NCBI RefSeq assembly: GCF_007747995.1
Contig: NZ_CP036276.1
Coordinates: 1,789,001-1,853,000 of the forward strand
Source: Symmachiella dynata
GTDB lineage: Bacteria > Planctomycetota > Planctomycetia > Planctomycetales > Planctomycetaceae
Direction: 5' to 3'
Length of the DNA: 64,000 bases
Both the position numbers and the translations under genes were made by a program. Of the stretch, positions 27,863 through 36,539 are shown piece after piece. Positions within the stretch are counted from its first letter, which is position 1, and each line of letters begins with the position of its first letter. The notes beneath the pieces are model-generated. The model worked only from the letters and a program-made list of their open reading frames with translations. It was not told the DNA's origin and ran no database searches.

Positions 27863-30850
27863 CTAATCGATATACAAAAACTCGTTGGAGCACAGGAGCA
27901 TGTGGACGAATTGTGCGAAGGACTTCTTCGTCATATCCTCCGGCGCAGCGCCGGAGGTTTCGTAGAGTTGATTCAGGTGCTGCAAGTGCTCCTGCGCCGC
28001 CTCAACTTCAGAGTGTGACGGACTCCTTGAAAGCGCAAACCAATAAGCCTTCTCAATCTTCTGCGCCAGCGGAGCGTCGCTGCCAACGGTTTCTTCAACG
28101 CGCTGTGCTAAGTGGTCGGCGCTGGACGTCAGAAATTCGCTGTTGATCATTGTCAACGACTGCAGCGGTGTCGCCGACTCTGACCGCCGCGTGCAGTTGA
28201 CGTCGATGATCGGAAAATCGAACACACGCAAAAATGTGAGCGGGTTTGTCCTGCGGGCGATGAGATAAACGCTGCGGCGCTTGTCAGCGGCAACGGTCTG
28301 CAAACCACTGGAAGCCGCTTTCAGCAGGACCGGCGGCCCACCTAATGTATAATCTCCCTGTCCGCTGACAGCAATCACCGAATCTCGCAGAGCCTCGGCA
28401 TCGAGTCGCCGTAGATTCATCCGCCAAAGCAGACGGTTGTCTCGATCGATCTCAGTGGGAGATGGCTGTCCGGCGATTTGACTTCCTTGCTCATCGTTTT
28501 CCTCGACTTCCCTTTTCGACATCTGCCGATAGACCGTGGAGGTCATCATCATTTTGTGGAAACGTTTCGCGCTCCAGCCTTGTCGCATGAATTCCACTGC
28601 CAACCAATCCAGCAGTTCCGGGTGTGTGGGCCGCGCACCGGAGATCCCAAAATTCCCCGGCGTTGCGACGATACCCTTCCCGAAATGATGCTGCCACAAA
28701 CGATTCACAATCACCCGCGCAGTCAATGGGTGATCGGGACTGGTCAACCATTCAGCAAAGGCCAGACGCAAACCGGTTGTCTTTCCCACTGCTGCCGTCG
28801 AGGGAACGGCGGTGGACTTGCCCGGTTCGCTTAGAACCGTGAGGAATCCCGGACTGACTATTGGGCCGGCGAATTCGACATCCCCGCGGTGGAGCAGGCG
28901 GATGGTGGGGGCCTCGCCGACATCCCAAAGGGCCTGGATTTTCTCAATGCGGAGCGTGTCCAGAACCGCCTGGCCTTCTCGGATTTGTTCTTGCAACGTG
29001 TCGCGAGCCATGCGGTCGGCCTCGCTCAAGGCCGCATCGACTTGAGCATCTGTCACAGAAACGGTTTTTTCGTACTTGCTCGCCAGCGCTTTCTGGTTCT
29101 TGTCGCGTTTTTTTGCCGCCGTCGCGAGAGCTGCCTCGACCTCGGCACGGTCCGCCTCGGGGATTTGATTCAGCTTTTCCTCACGCAAACGATCTCGATA
29201 AGGCGCGCGAAGCTCCTTGAGCTGTTTTTTCAACGTGCTCAGAGTCGCGTTGGCTTCCTTCTTTTTTCGCTCAATTTCAGCCTGCTCGGTTTTCGAGACA
29301 TCATAGAGATGTCGTTTCTTGGGCGGCAACCACTCGGTGGGGTTATAAGCCGACGTAAATAGCGACAGAAAGCGGTAATAGTCTGCTTGAGGAATGGGAT
29401 CAAACTTATGATCGTGGCAGCGCGCACACGCCAATGTCATCCCCAGCGTACTTGACGAGACCCTTTCCATCAGCATGAACAACGCCTCATAGCGATCAAA
29501 CGGCAGGTTCGAGATGTCTTCATCGGTGGCGTCCAACACATTTCGCAGGTAACCGGTCGCAGTGAGAAGTTCCAGGATTTCGGGCGAGTATTTTTCCGCA
29601 TTTCGCCAATCGACTAATTCGTCACCCGCAATCTGCTGGACCAAAAACCGGTCCCAGGGAGTGTCTTGATTCGTCGCATTGACGACATAGTCACGATAGC
29701 GCCAATAGCCGTCGGACAACGTGGCCTTTGTGGGGTTGAAGTCCTTCCCCGCAGTATCCACATAGCCAACCACATCGAGCCAATGCCGGCCCCAGCGTTC
29801 GCCATAGTGCGGCGAGGCGAGCAGTCGATCGATCAGGTGTTCGTAGGCATCCGGGCGTTCGTCGTCTAAGAATTCACGTGTCTGAGCGGGCGTCGGCGGG
29901 AGGCCGGTTAGATCGAAACAAGCCCGCCTGAGCAACGTGAGTTTCGACGCATCGGGTGAGAACGTCAGTCCGCGAGATTCTAATTTTGCCAAAATAAATT
30001 GATCGATGGGAGTACGAACGCGCTGTTTGTCTTTGACCTCGGGCAGGGGAGCGGCAATCGGTTTTTGGAACGCCCAGAACTGACGATCTTCGTCAGAAAT
30101 CGTGGGTGCCTCTGCTGAATCTGCCGACTGATTGGGACGTGGTTTCACATCGACGAAATCCGCGAACCGGCCATTGTCGATCCAACGGGTGATGGTTTGG
30201 ATTTCGGCGGCAGTCAGTGGATCGTCCGAGTCGGGCGGGGGCATGGCATGACTGGCGACTTTGCGAATCAGAATGCTCTTCTCAGAAAAACCTTCCACGA
30301 TTACCGGGCCGCTGTTGCTGCCGCGGACCAGGGACTCCAAGCTGGTTAAGTCTAATGCGGCATCCGGTTCATCCTCACCGTGACACGCGCTGCAGCGCTC
30401 CGTCAGAATGGGCTGAATCTCTTTTTCGAAGCGCGCGAAATGCTGTTGAACGTCCTCGGGCAACTCGGTCGATTCCTCAGACGCCGCCCCTGTTTCAATC
30501 CAGCGGCGAACCGTTTCGATTTCATCGTCAGACAGCCTGAGTTTGAAGATCTCCGGCGGCATTTCACGGGTCGAGACCTTCTTCCATAACAGACTCTCTT
30601 CCAGCGAACCTTTGACGAGGACCGCCCCGTTCTGGCTACCGCGCATCGTCAAACGAGCTGAGCGCAGGTCGAGCCCCAATTGCGGCGAACTCTTGCCGTG
30701 GCAGTTGAAGCAATAGCGTGTGAAGATCGGCAGAACGTCTTTTTCAAAGACAGGCTGTTCAACAACCTCAGCTGAGGCAATCGCCCCGTTCGCATTTATG
30801 ATCGCGGCAATCACGATCACCAAGTATTTCGTCATAAGATGTTTCGTCAT
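27863..30850 (-). CDS. PSD1 and planctomycete cytochrome c protein with two heme domains
   Basis: 995 residues, exported (signal peptide to about residue 27). It differs from the homologue at 5018 by two tandem planctomycete cytochrome c domains with CFNCH at residues 47-51 and CSACH at 153-157, each followed by an MPP motif (EMPPEIFKL and AMPPPDSDD). DUF1549 follows, with TPIDQFILAKLE, LTGLPPTPAQT, YGERWGRHWLDV and CARCH near residue 475. A long KE-rich coiled coil lies at about 510-620, then DUF1553 with HPLTARVIVNRLWQHHFG and RPTHPELLDWLA. The protein may carry three c-type hemes or use the third motif structurally. The DUF1501 gene upstream ends 9 bp before its ATG, so they form an operon. 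Confidence 0.94.
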   Translation of the reverse strand: MTKHLMTKYLVIVIAAIINANGAIASAEVVEQPVFEKDVLPIFTRYCFNCHGKSSPQLGLDLRSARLTMRGSQNGAVLVKGSLEESLLWKKVSTREMPPEIFKLRLSDDEIETVRRWIETGAASEESTELPEDVQQHFARFEKEIQPILTERCSACHGEDEPDAALDLTSLESLVRGSNSGPVIVEGFSEKSILIRKVASHAMPPPDSDDPLTAAEIQTITRWIDNGRFADFVDVKPRPNQSADSAEAPTISDEDRQFWAFQKPIAAPLPEVKDKQRVRTPIDQFILAKLESRGLTFSPDASKLTLLRRACFDLTGLPPTPAQTREFLDDERPDAYEHLIDRLLASPHYGERWGRHWLDVVGYVDTAGKDFNPTKATLSDGYWRYRDYVVNATNQDTPWDRFLVQQIAGDELVDWRNAEKYSPEILELLTATGYLRNVLDATDEDISNLPFDRYEALFMLMERVSSSTLGMTLACARCHDHKFDPIPQADYYRFLSLFTSAYNPTEWLPPKKRHLYDVSKTEQAEIERKKKEANATLSTLKKQLKELRAPYRDRLREEKLNQIPEADRAEVEAALATAAKKRDKNQKALASKYEKTVSVTDAQVDAALSEADRMARDTLQEQIREGQAVLDTLRIEKIQALWDVGEAPTIRLLHRGDVEFAGPIVSPGFLTVLSEPGKSTAVPSTAAVGKTTGLRLAFAEWLTSPDHPLTARVIVNRLWQHHFGKGIVATPGNFGISGARPTHPELLDWLAVEFMRQGWSAKRFHKMMMTSTVYRQMSKREVEENDEQGSQIAGQPSPTEIDRDNRLLWRMNLRRLDAEALRDSVIAVSGQGDYTLGGPPVLLKAASSGLQTVAADKRRSVYLIARRTNPLTFLRVFDFPIIDVNCTRRSESATPLQSLTMINSEFLTSSADHLAQRVEETVGSDAPLAQKIEKAYWFALSRSPSHSEVEAAQEHLQHLNQLYETSGAAPEDMTKKSFAQFVHMLLCSNEFLYID

Positions 30851-30859
30851 TCCGTCAGA

Positions 30860-32308
30860 TCATGAACAATAGACTTTGTTGCTCAACAAGTCGCCAACGA
30901 CCTTGGCGCCGGAAACCGTCACGTTGGTGGGCGTCTCAACACGACCGCCCAGTGGAAACTGTACCCGCTGGTGGTCGAGCCCCAACTGATGGCAAACAGT
31001 GGCGATCATATCGGGAACGCTGACCCGATTGACGATGCTCTTGTAACCAAACTCGTCGGTCTCGCCGTAGATCAACCCTGGTTGAAATCCGCCGCCGGCA
31101 AACCAGAGAGTAAACGCGTTGCGGTTGTGGTCGCGGCCTTTTCCATTTTGTGTCGTGGGCAGACGACCAAACTCTCCGGCCCACATGACGATCGTGCTCT
31201 CCAGCAGTCCACGTTGCTTCAGATCTTTGATAAGCGCCGCAGCCCCTTGGTCCGTCGCGGTGGCAATATTTTTCATGCCTTTGCCGATGTCGTTGTGATG
31301 GTCCCACGGTTGCCCGGGGCTTGTTGTGACTTGCACAAATCTCACGCCCGATTCGACAAGGCGGCGCGCCATCAAACACCGCGTGCCGTATTTCGCGGTG
31401 GTGGGATTATCGAGGCCATAGAGTTTCTGTGTCTCCTGCGTTTCCCCAGCCAGATCGAGCACACTGGGCGCTTCCAATTGCATTCGTGCTGCCAGTTCGA
31501 AATTTTCGATCCGCGATTCCAGCTCAGACTCACCGGGACGATTGCTAAGATGTCGGGCATTCAATTGATTGAGAAAATCCAAATTGGCGCGCTGGGCGCC
31601 CGGCGGAAGTGACGCGGGAGGATTCAAATGGTGGATCGGGGCGCCACGGGTGCTGAACTCAACACCTTGGTACAAAGCGGGCAGAAACGCGTTGGCCCAA
31701 AGTTGTTTCCCTCCGATTGTGTATCCATCCGGGTCGCGCAAGACGACATACGCCGGCAGGTTTTGATTCTCGGTGCCTAATGCATAGCTGATCCACGCTC
31801 CCATCACCGGCCTGCCGGGAAAAATCTTGCAGGTGAGCAGCATGTTCAGCCCCTCAAGATGATTGTTGTGCTCGCTGTGCATCGAGCGCACAAAGCACAG
31901 ATCATCAACGACACTGCTCACATGCGGCAACGCCTCGGAAACGTCCATGCCGCACTCACCATATTTTTGAAACTTCAACGGCGAGGGGAGCAGGCTGTTG
32001 ACGTTGTTCGGCTGGTGAATCTCGACACCATCGGGGTGCGGCTTGCCGGCCATTTGCGTCAGGAGCGGCTTGGGGTCAAACAAGTCCATCTGACTGGGAC
32101 CGCCATTTTGGATCAGTTGAATGACCGCTTTGGCACCCGCCGGAAAATGCGTCTTGCGCGCATGAAGATTACCATGAATCGGTAAACCAGCCGGTTCCGA
32201 TGTTTCCGCACCGAGTAACTGCTTTCCGCCAAGCAAGTCGGCAACGGCAAGTTGTCCCAAGCCAAATCCGGAAAGCGAAAGCATCTCGCGGCGACTAAAT
32301 TGCATCAT
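30860..32308 (-). CDS. DUF1501 family protein, exported
   Basis: About 482 residues. The N-terminus MMQFSRREMLSLSGFGLGQ is a Tat-like leader (SRREML). The DUF1501 core has KAVIQLIQNGGPSQMDLFDPK, PVMGAWISYALG, WAGEFGRLPTTQNGKGRDHN and DMIATVCHQLGLDHQRV, matching its homologue at 7684. I chose ATG 32308 (or the adjacent one at 32305) because the leader begins there; the frame runs back to 32410 without adding family sequence. It is upstream of, and only 9 bp from, the two-heme PSD1 gene, the reverse gene order to the first pair in this window. Function is unproven, as for the whole family. Confidence 0.92.
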   Translation of the reverse strand: MMQFSRREMLSLSGFGLGQLAVADLLGGKQLLGAETSEPAGLPIHGNLHARKTHFPAGAKAVIQLIQNGGPSQMDLFDPKPLLTQMAGKPHPDGVEIHQPNNVNSLLPSPLKFQKYGECGMDVSEALPHVSSVVDDLCFVRSMHSEHNNHLEGLNMLLTCKIFPGRPVMGAWISYALGTENQNLPAYVVLRDPDGYTIGGKQLWANAFLPALYQGVEFSTRGAPIHHLNPPASLPPGAQRANLDFLNQLNARHLSNRPGESELESRIENFELAARMQLEAPSVLDLAGETQETQKLYGLDNPTTAKYGTRCLMARRLVESGVRFVQVTTSPGQPWDHHNDIGKGMKNIATATDQGAAALIKDLKQRGLLESTIVMWAGEFGRLPTTQNGKGRDHNRNAFTLWFAGGGFQPGLIYGETDEFGYKSIVNRVSVPDMIATVCHQLGLDHQRVQFPLGGRVETPTNVTVSGAKVVGDLLSNKVYCS

Positions 32309-32688
32309 GTTCTTGCTTACAAAATCTGACTTGCGGGTTGGAACGCCGATTCGACCACACCAAGTCGGTGAAACAGCAAAGCTCCTTTTTCGTCTATTTC
32401 CATGATACACAAATCAATCAGCCGGCTACAGAGATAGGGAAACCGAGCCATTCGATTGCTAAGCGAAATTCCACGAAAACCTGCGTTTTCTAGCAAGTTC
32501 TCGGCACCTAGAGTCTCTAACGACAGGACGAAGCGCTTTGACATCTGAGACATGACACCGAAATCAGCGTCCGGCTGCTGCAGACCATGCATAGCGATTT
32601 GCACTCGGGCGCAGCCCATGCGCAGTGATTCCGTATTGCATCTCTGCGCACTCAGCAATCTCTACGACGTCTTGCACAGTTTCTCAGG
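32309..32688. other. Intergenic region upstream of the DUF1501/PSD1 operon
   Basis: 380 bp between the agmatine-deiminase-like gene and the DUF1501 gene, both minus strand, so it should hold the promoter of the DUF1501/PSD1 operon. A 113-codon minus-strand frame at 32317-32658 has no known motif. No sigma-54 element or strong hairpin was seen. Confidence 0.4.
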
Positions 32689-34161
32689 CTATTTGGAAAT
32701 GAGCTCTTGTTCTGTTCGATTTTCAACGCGATCAAAGTTGGGGAGCAGACTACTGCGCCACCGCGTCAGCTCACGCTCGCTCATTTTGGTTTGACGGGAG
32801 TCGATCAACTGAGGCTTCATCGCAATCGGACGCGGCTGGTACTGGTGGGGATCGACTTCGAAGCCCAATGCGTGCGGGTCAATCAGAGCGGACTCTTGAC
32901 CAGGGTCGGCCAACGAGATTATTTCAGTCTCGTCGGTGAATTCAAATTCTTCAACAACTTGTGGTTGCGGAGGTGGAAAATCGGGGAGACGTCCCAGCGG
33001 TCCCAAGTTCATTGTGATGCAATGCAATGCCCCTTCGGATTGAATCACCTGGCTGGCATCGATCCCGACAATTTTCCGTTGCGGCAATACTTTGGCAAAT
33101 GCGCGAAATGCCCGCTTACGAAGGGCGAGGTCTTCTTCGCCATAGGTTGGAACCAATACCACGCCGTTGGCATAAATAACGTTCGTATAAGTTCTCCAGA
33201 CTCCATCGTGATGCGGCGGCATGTCAATTCGCACCACATGCAGGAAATCGGTCCCGGTCCGGACTTTGGAAAGTTGAATGGCGTTCCGATCCAGGATTTC
33301 AGCATTCAACGGATCGTCCTCGGGATTGAATCTTCCCAGCAGGACAACGTTTTTTGAAACGAATGTCACAAACATATCGGCATGACCGGTCGGTTCGCCG
33401 AATAGCGGTTCAAGAACCACGAGTTGCTCGATGCCGCATTGTTCATGGAGAACATTCCGCAGCATTGGGATTTCAAACTCGTTGAGCGCGTTGTCGTCGA
33501 AAAGCCGGTGGGTTGTGATGGCCAGGCCATCTCCATTACTCAGCAGGTTGCCACCATCCAGTCTCAGCGAGAGGTGTTCGACCGGCAATTGCAAAAGGTT
33601 GCCCAATTCGCTGGGGATGCGATCGTCCTGTGTCCGTTCCATGTCGTAGTCGGGGTCGATGACAATGGGCTGCCCTTCCTTGGGCGTGACGATGATTGGA
33701 CCATAGTCGCGAGCCCACATCGTATCGTGCGGCAATTGTGCAAAACGGACATGGTCGAACGGTATGGATCTTGTCTGCAGTAGTTGTTTGGCTGATTCGC
33801 TTTGCTCCAAATCCGTCACCAACAGAATGATTTCAATATGCCCGCTGGTTTGACGCACAATATCGGCCAATAAATTCGGAAAGTCGTCAATCAAATCACG
33901 ACAGGCTAACAACAGCGCACGTTGGCGTTCATATTCTCCAACGATGCAGCGGTGGCGTTTGTTGCTTGGGGGAGAAACGGGGGCCAATACCTTGGGAGCC
34001 CGTGTGACCTGCGTCCAGGGGTAATCAGGCGCAACGACTTGAAACAATTCAGTGTGAGGAGGAAAGACGCGGGTGGTTCGGCGTTCTCCGCAATCCGCAG
34101 CTGACGCAAGCGTGACAACGAGAAGGAGCCCTGCTGCGGTATACTGTCTCAATTGGAACAT
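32689..34161 (-). CDS. Exported agmatine deiminase/peptidyl-arginine-deiminase family protein
   Basis: 490 residues with a signal peptide (AAGLLLVVTLASAADCG). The guanidine-modifying core has WARDYGPI, DGGN, GEPTGHADMF and, at the C-terminal end of the domain, EGALHCITMN. These match the Asp, His and Cys residues used by agmatine deiminases and the bacterial PAD_porph family, so an active enzyme is likely. Known intracellular agmatine deiminases make N-carbamoylputrescine; the leader here suggests the protein acts outside the cytoplasm on agmatine, free arginine or protein arginine. After the domain comes a Pro-rich linker and a further tail of about 100 residues with no recognised domain. 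Confidence 0.86.
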   Translation of the reverse strand: MFQLRQYTAAGLLLVVTLASAADCGERRTTRVFPPHTELFQVVAPDYPWTQVTRAPKVLAPVSPPSNKRHRCIVGEYERQRALLLACRDLIDDFPNLLADIVRQTSGHIEIILLVTDLEQSESAKQLLQTRSIPFDHVRFAQLPHDTMWARDYGPIIVTPKEGQPIVIDPDYDMERTQDDRIPSELGNLLQLPVEHLSLRLDGGNLLSNGDGLAITTHRLFDDNALNEFEIPMLRNVLHEQCGIEQLVVLEPLFGEPTGHADMFVTFVSKNVVLLGRFNPEDDPLNAEILDRNAIQLSKVRTGTDFLHVVRIDMPPHHDGVWRTYTNVIYANGVVLVPTYGEEDLALRKRAFRAFAKVLPQRKIVGIDASQVIQSEGALHCITMNLGPLGRLPDFPPPQPQVVEEFEFTDETEIISLADPGQESALIDPHALGFEVDPHQYQPRPIAMKPQLIDSRQTKMSERELTRWRSSLLPNFDRVENRTEQELISK

Positions 34162-34300
34162 TTCGACATCCTTATGGTCGTGGTTTCACCACATCAATTC
34201 ATCAAGCGGAGTATCTCAACACTGGTCGTCAATTCCGTGGGATTTGTGCCTTGCGGCAATTTCTCACAGGGACGCTTTTTAGAGAGCAGCGAAATGAGAA

Positions 34301-34504
34301 TCAGCGTTGGGAGCAGCGGCGCACGTTGCGTCTTAGTTTTTTTGGGCGATCCTCAGCGATCACACCATGGACCCGTGCACCGCAATAGCGACATTCCCAT
34401 GCCGCATCGACCTCGCCCCGCCGCGCCGTTCTCAACGGCAAAGGCAGCAAGCAGTCTTCACATGCGAGAATGCGTTCAGAAGTTTCAGGGGCCACTTTCG
34501 ACAA
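34301..34504 (-). CDS. Small zinc-ribbon protein
   Basis: A predicted 67-residue protein with two CxxC pairs, CEDC at residues 15-18 and CRYC at 38-41, spaced like a small zinc ribbon, and a basic C-terminus (RPKKLRRNVRRCSQR). I chose TTG at 34504 because AGGAG (complement at 34512-34516) lies 7 nt upstream; the frame also has a TTG at 34540 with no such site and no ATG. It sits between the agmatine-deiminase-like gene and the sigma-54 activator on the same strand. Its function is not known; nucleic-acid or protein binding would fit the fold. Small size makes it less certain than its neighbours. Confidence 0.55.
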   Translation of the reverse strand: MSKVAPETSERILACEDCLLPLPLRTARRGEVDAAWECRYCGARVHGVIAEDRPKKLRRNVRRCSQR

Positions 34505-34823
34505 GGAACCACTCCTTAAAACCGGGGGGATCGAATTCAAGTTGCCGAGTCGGTAAGCGAGATTCGATTAGAGGCGGGAATTGCAAAGCGATACATACTC
34601 CCCTTCGCGATAAGCAACTGCCGTGCCACGTCGAAGCTCATTGCGGACCCTGTGTCGCAAGTCATTTGACGGGAATGGCTTATGGAGAAATCAGTGCGTT
34701 GGCCATTAAGCAGGCTCGATACAAACCGGAGGCGCCACCTCCGATTGATCACGCAGGTCAAATGGAGTCGCCGTCTTAGAAGCCCAGACGGGCGGGTGGA
34801 ATTCTGGGCAGCGCTCGTGATGC
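34505..34823. other. Intergenic region, nothing recognised
   Basis: 319 bp between the zinc-ribbon gene and the sigma-54 activator. Overlapping short frames on both strands show no motif. The AGGAG ribosome site of the small gene is at the left edge. Confidence 0.4.
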
Positions 34824-36272
34824 TTAGCTGCGGTTGGAACGAAAGTCTTCCTTCCGTAGGTCGTAACGGCGCATTTTTTCAAACAGCGACCGTGGCTCAA
34901 TCCCGGCGCGCTCCGCCGCCTCTCCGACACGTCCGCGCGTGAGTTGCAACACGCGGATTAGGTAGGCTTTTTCAAAATCGGCAACCACGGCTTGCCGGGC
35001 CTCTCGAATCGGCAAATCGAACCACTCAACTGGAAATTGCGAACCCTTTCCACTCGCCAGTGCGGCGGCATGAGATCGCGGTTCGCCGCTTGAATGACCT
35101 AGGGTGATGGTCTCAGGAAGATCATTGGTGGCGATCGTATCGCTGTCACACAAAAGTACCGCTCGTTCGATAACGTTGATCAGTTCCCGCACATTGCCGG
35201 GCCAAGAGTAGTTCACCATTTCCTGAAGCGCGTCCTTGTCGATCGATGAGACATTCCGACCGATCGATGCGCGAAAACGGCTGACATAATCCTGTGCCAA
35301 GGCTGGAATGTCTTCGCGACGCTCTCGCAATGGGGGGATGGAGAGGTTGATTACACCGAGACGATAATACAAATCGCGGCGAAACCGCCCCTCTTCTACC
35401 TCGTGGAGTAGGTCGCGGTTTGTCGCCGCAATCACGCGCACGTCGACAGCGGTTAAGCGTTCGCTGCCGAGGCGTTGCACCTCGTGGTTTTGCAAGACAT
35501 GTAGCAGTTTGACCTGTAAATGCAGGGGCATTTCTCCGATTTCGTCGAGAAATACCGTCCCGCCGTGCGACAGTTCAAACCAACCTCGACGCGCCCGAGA
35601 GGCACCCGTAAAGGCCCCTTCTTCGTGTCCGAACAATTCGCTTTCCAGCAAGGTCTCCGGCAAAGCCCCGCAATTGACTGCGATGAACGGACCGCCGCTG
35701 CGCGGTCCCTCGGCATGAATGGCTCGCGCCAATCGCTCCTTACCGACGCCGGTTTCCCCTGTAATCAGCAGTGAGGAATCGCTGGGTGCGACACGGTGGG
35801 CGACATTAATAAAGGCTTGCATCGCAGAACTATCTGAGACGAAATCAGAAAGCTGAGGATTCCCCATACCGCGCCGTGAAGCGATGGATTGGTCAATGGC
35901 ATTGCGGCGTCGCTGGAAAACCGCTGAGAGGGCATCCCCCATGACCTTGTTGGCGACTCCAGTGTGCAATACGAAAATGCAACCAGCAGCCAGCAACCGC
36001 GCCCGGTCGTCCGCATCATCTTGCTCAGAAACGACAATCACTTCCGGCGGCTCAGGAAGCGTCTCGATCGCCGCCAGAATATCTTGTTCGGAGTGGTCTA
36101 GCACCGATTGGCTGATGATCACAAGATCGCAACTTTCACGCCCCAACTCGTGAAGCAGCGGGTCGGCCGCGGCAGAACAGGCTTTGATAATGACATCATC
36201 GTCTTTGAGAAGCCGTCGCAGGCGTTGTTGAAGCGCTTTCGGCTCAACGGCGAGGAGTAATCGAAGCAGCAT
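34824..36272 (-). CDS. Sigma-54-dependent activator with a degenerate receiver domain
   Basis: 482 residues of NtrC layout. The AAA+ domain at about 145-380 has Walker A GETGVGKE (172-179), the sigma-54 contact loop GAFTGA (219-224), VFLDEIGEMPL as Walker B, and RRDLYYRLGVINLSIPPLRER. A Fis-type HTH ends the protein (GRVGEAAERAGIEPRSLFEKMRRY). The N-terminal REC-like domain lacks the key residues: the acidic pair reads AVEP, the phospho-acceptor position is Ser54 in LVIISQS, and the conserved Lys region reads FVLHTG. Phosphorylation control is therefore unlikely. The protein is probably constitutive or controlled by another signal. It is divergent from an MFS gene that has a sigma-54 promoter. 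Confidence 0.95.
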   Translation of the reverse strand: MLLRLLLAVEPKALQQRLRRLLKDDDVIIKACSAAADPLLHELGRESCDLVIISQSVLDHSEQDILAAIETLPEPPEVIVVSEQDDADDRARLLAAGCIFVLHTGVANKVMGDALSAVFQRRRNAIDQSIASRRGMGNPQLSDFVSDSSAMQAFINVAHRVAPSDSSLLITGETGVGKERLARAIHAEGPRSGGPFIAVNCGALPETLLESELFGHEEGAFTGASRARRGWFELSHGGTVFLDEIGEMPLHLQVKLLHVLQNHEVQRLGSERLTAVDVRVIAATNRDLLHEVEEGRFRRDLYYRLGVINLSIPPLRERREDIPALAQDYVSRFRASIGRNVSSIDKDALQEMVNYSWPGNVRELINVIERAVLLCDSDTIATNDLPETITLGHSSGEPRSHAAALASGKGSQFPVEWFDLPIREARQAVVADFEKAYLIRVLQLTRGRVGEAAERAGIEPRSLFEKMRRYDLRKEDFRSNRS

Positions 36273-36292
36273 GTCTACTGGGCCTTCAAAAT

Positions 36293-36332
36293 CGGAAGTA
36301 TACTTTCCGGAGTATCGGAGTTATTAACTCCG
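36293..36332. promoter_or_regulatory. Two matching 17-bp inverted repeats, candidate activator-binding sites
   Basis: CGGAAGTATACTTTCCG at 36293-36309 and CGGAGTTATTAACTCCG at 36316-36332 share the form CGGA-N9-TCCG and are centred 23 bp apart, about two helix turns. They lie 20-60 bp upstream of the activator gene and about 130-150 bp upstream of the sigma-54 promoter at 36439, the normal distance for an enhancer site of an NtrC-type protein. They could serve both activation of the MFS gene and autoregulation. Confidence 0.65.
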
Positions 36333-36438
36333 TTTTATCAAGCCGTGTAGGGAGCTGACCAGTTCAGTTTGGCCGTCAATCTTCTGTTTTATCGAGGAGT
36401 CTGGCGATTTTAGAACCCCGGCGTCTGAAAAGGAGGTT

Positions 36439-36454
36439 TGGCATATCAATTGCT
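36439..36454 (+). promoter_or_regulatory. Sigma-54 (-24/-12) promoter for the MFS gene
   Basis: TGGCATATCAATTGCT matches the consensus TGGCAYRNNNNTTGCW at every fixed position, with 10 nt between the GG (36440-36441) and GC (36452-36453). The start of transcription would be near 36465, about 75 bp before the MFS ATG. The presence of a divergent sigma-54 activator supports it. Confidence 0.75.
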
Positions 36455-36539
36455 TAACTGCTTTAGTGATGAGTGAGTTGCGCCGAGATGCCACTATTGG
36501 GAGCGCTACGATCATGCGACATAACGAGATCCTGCCCCC

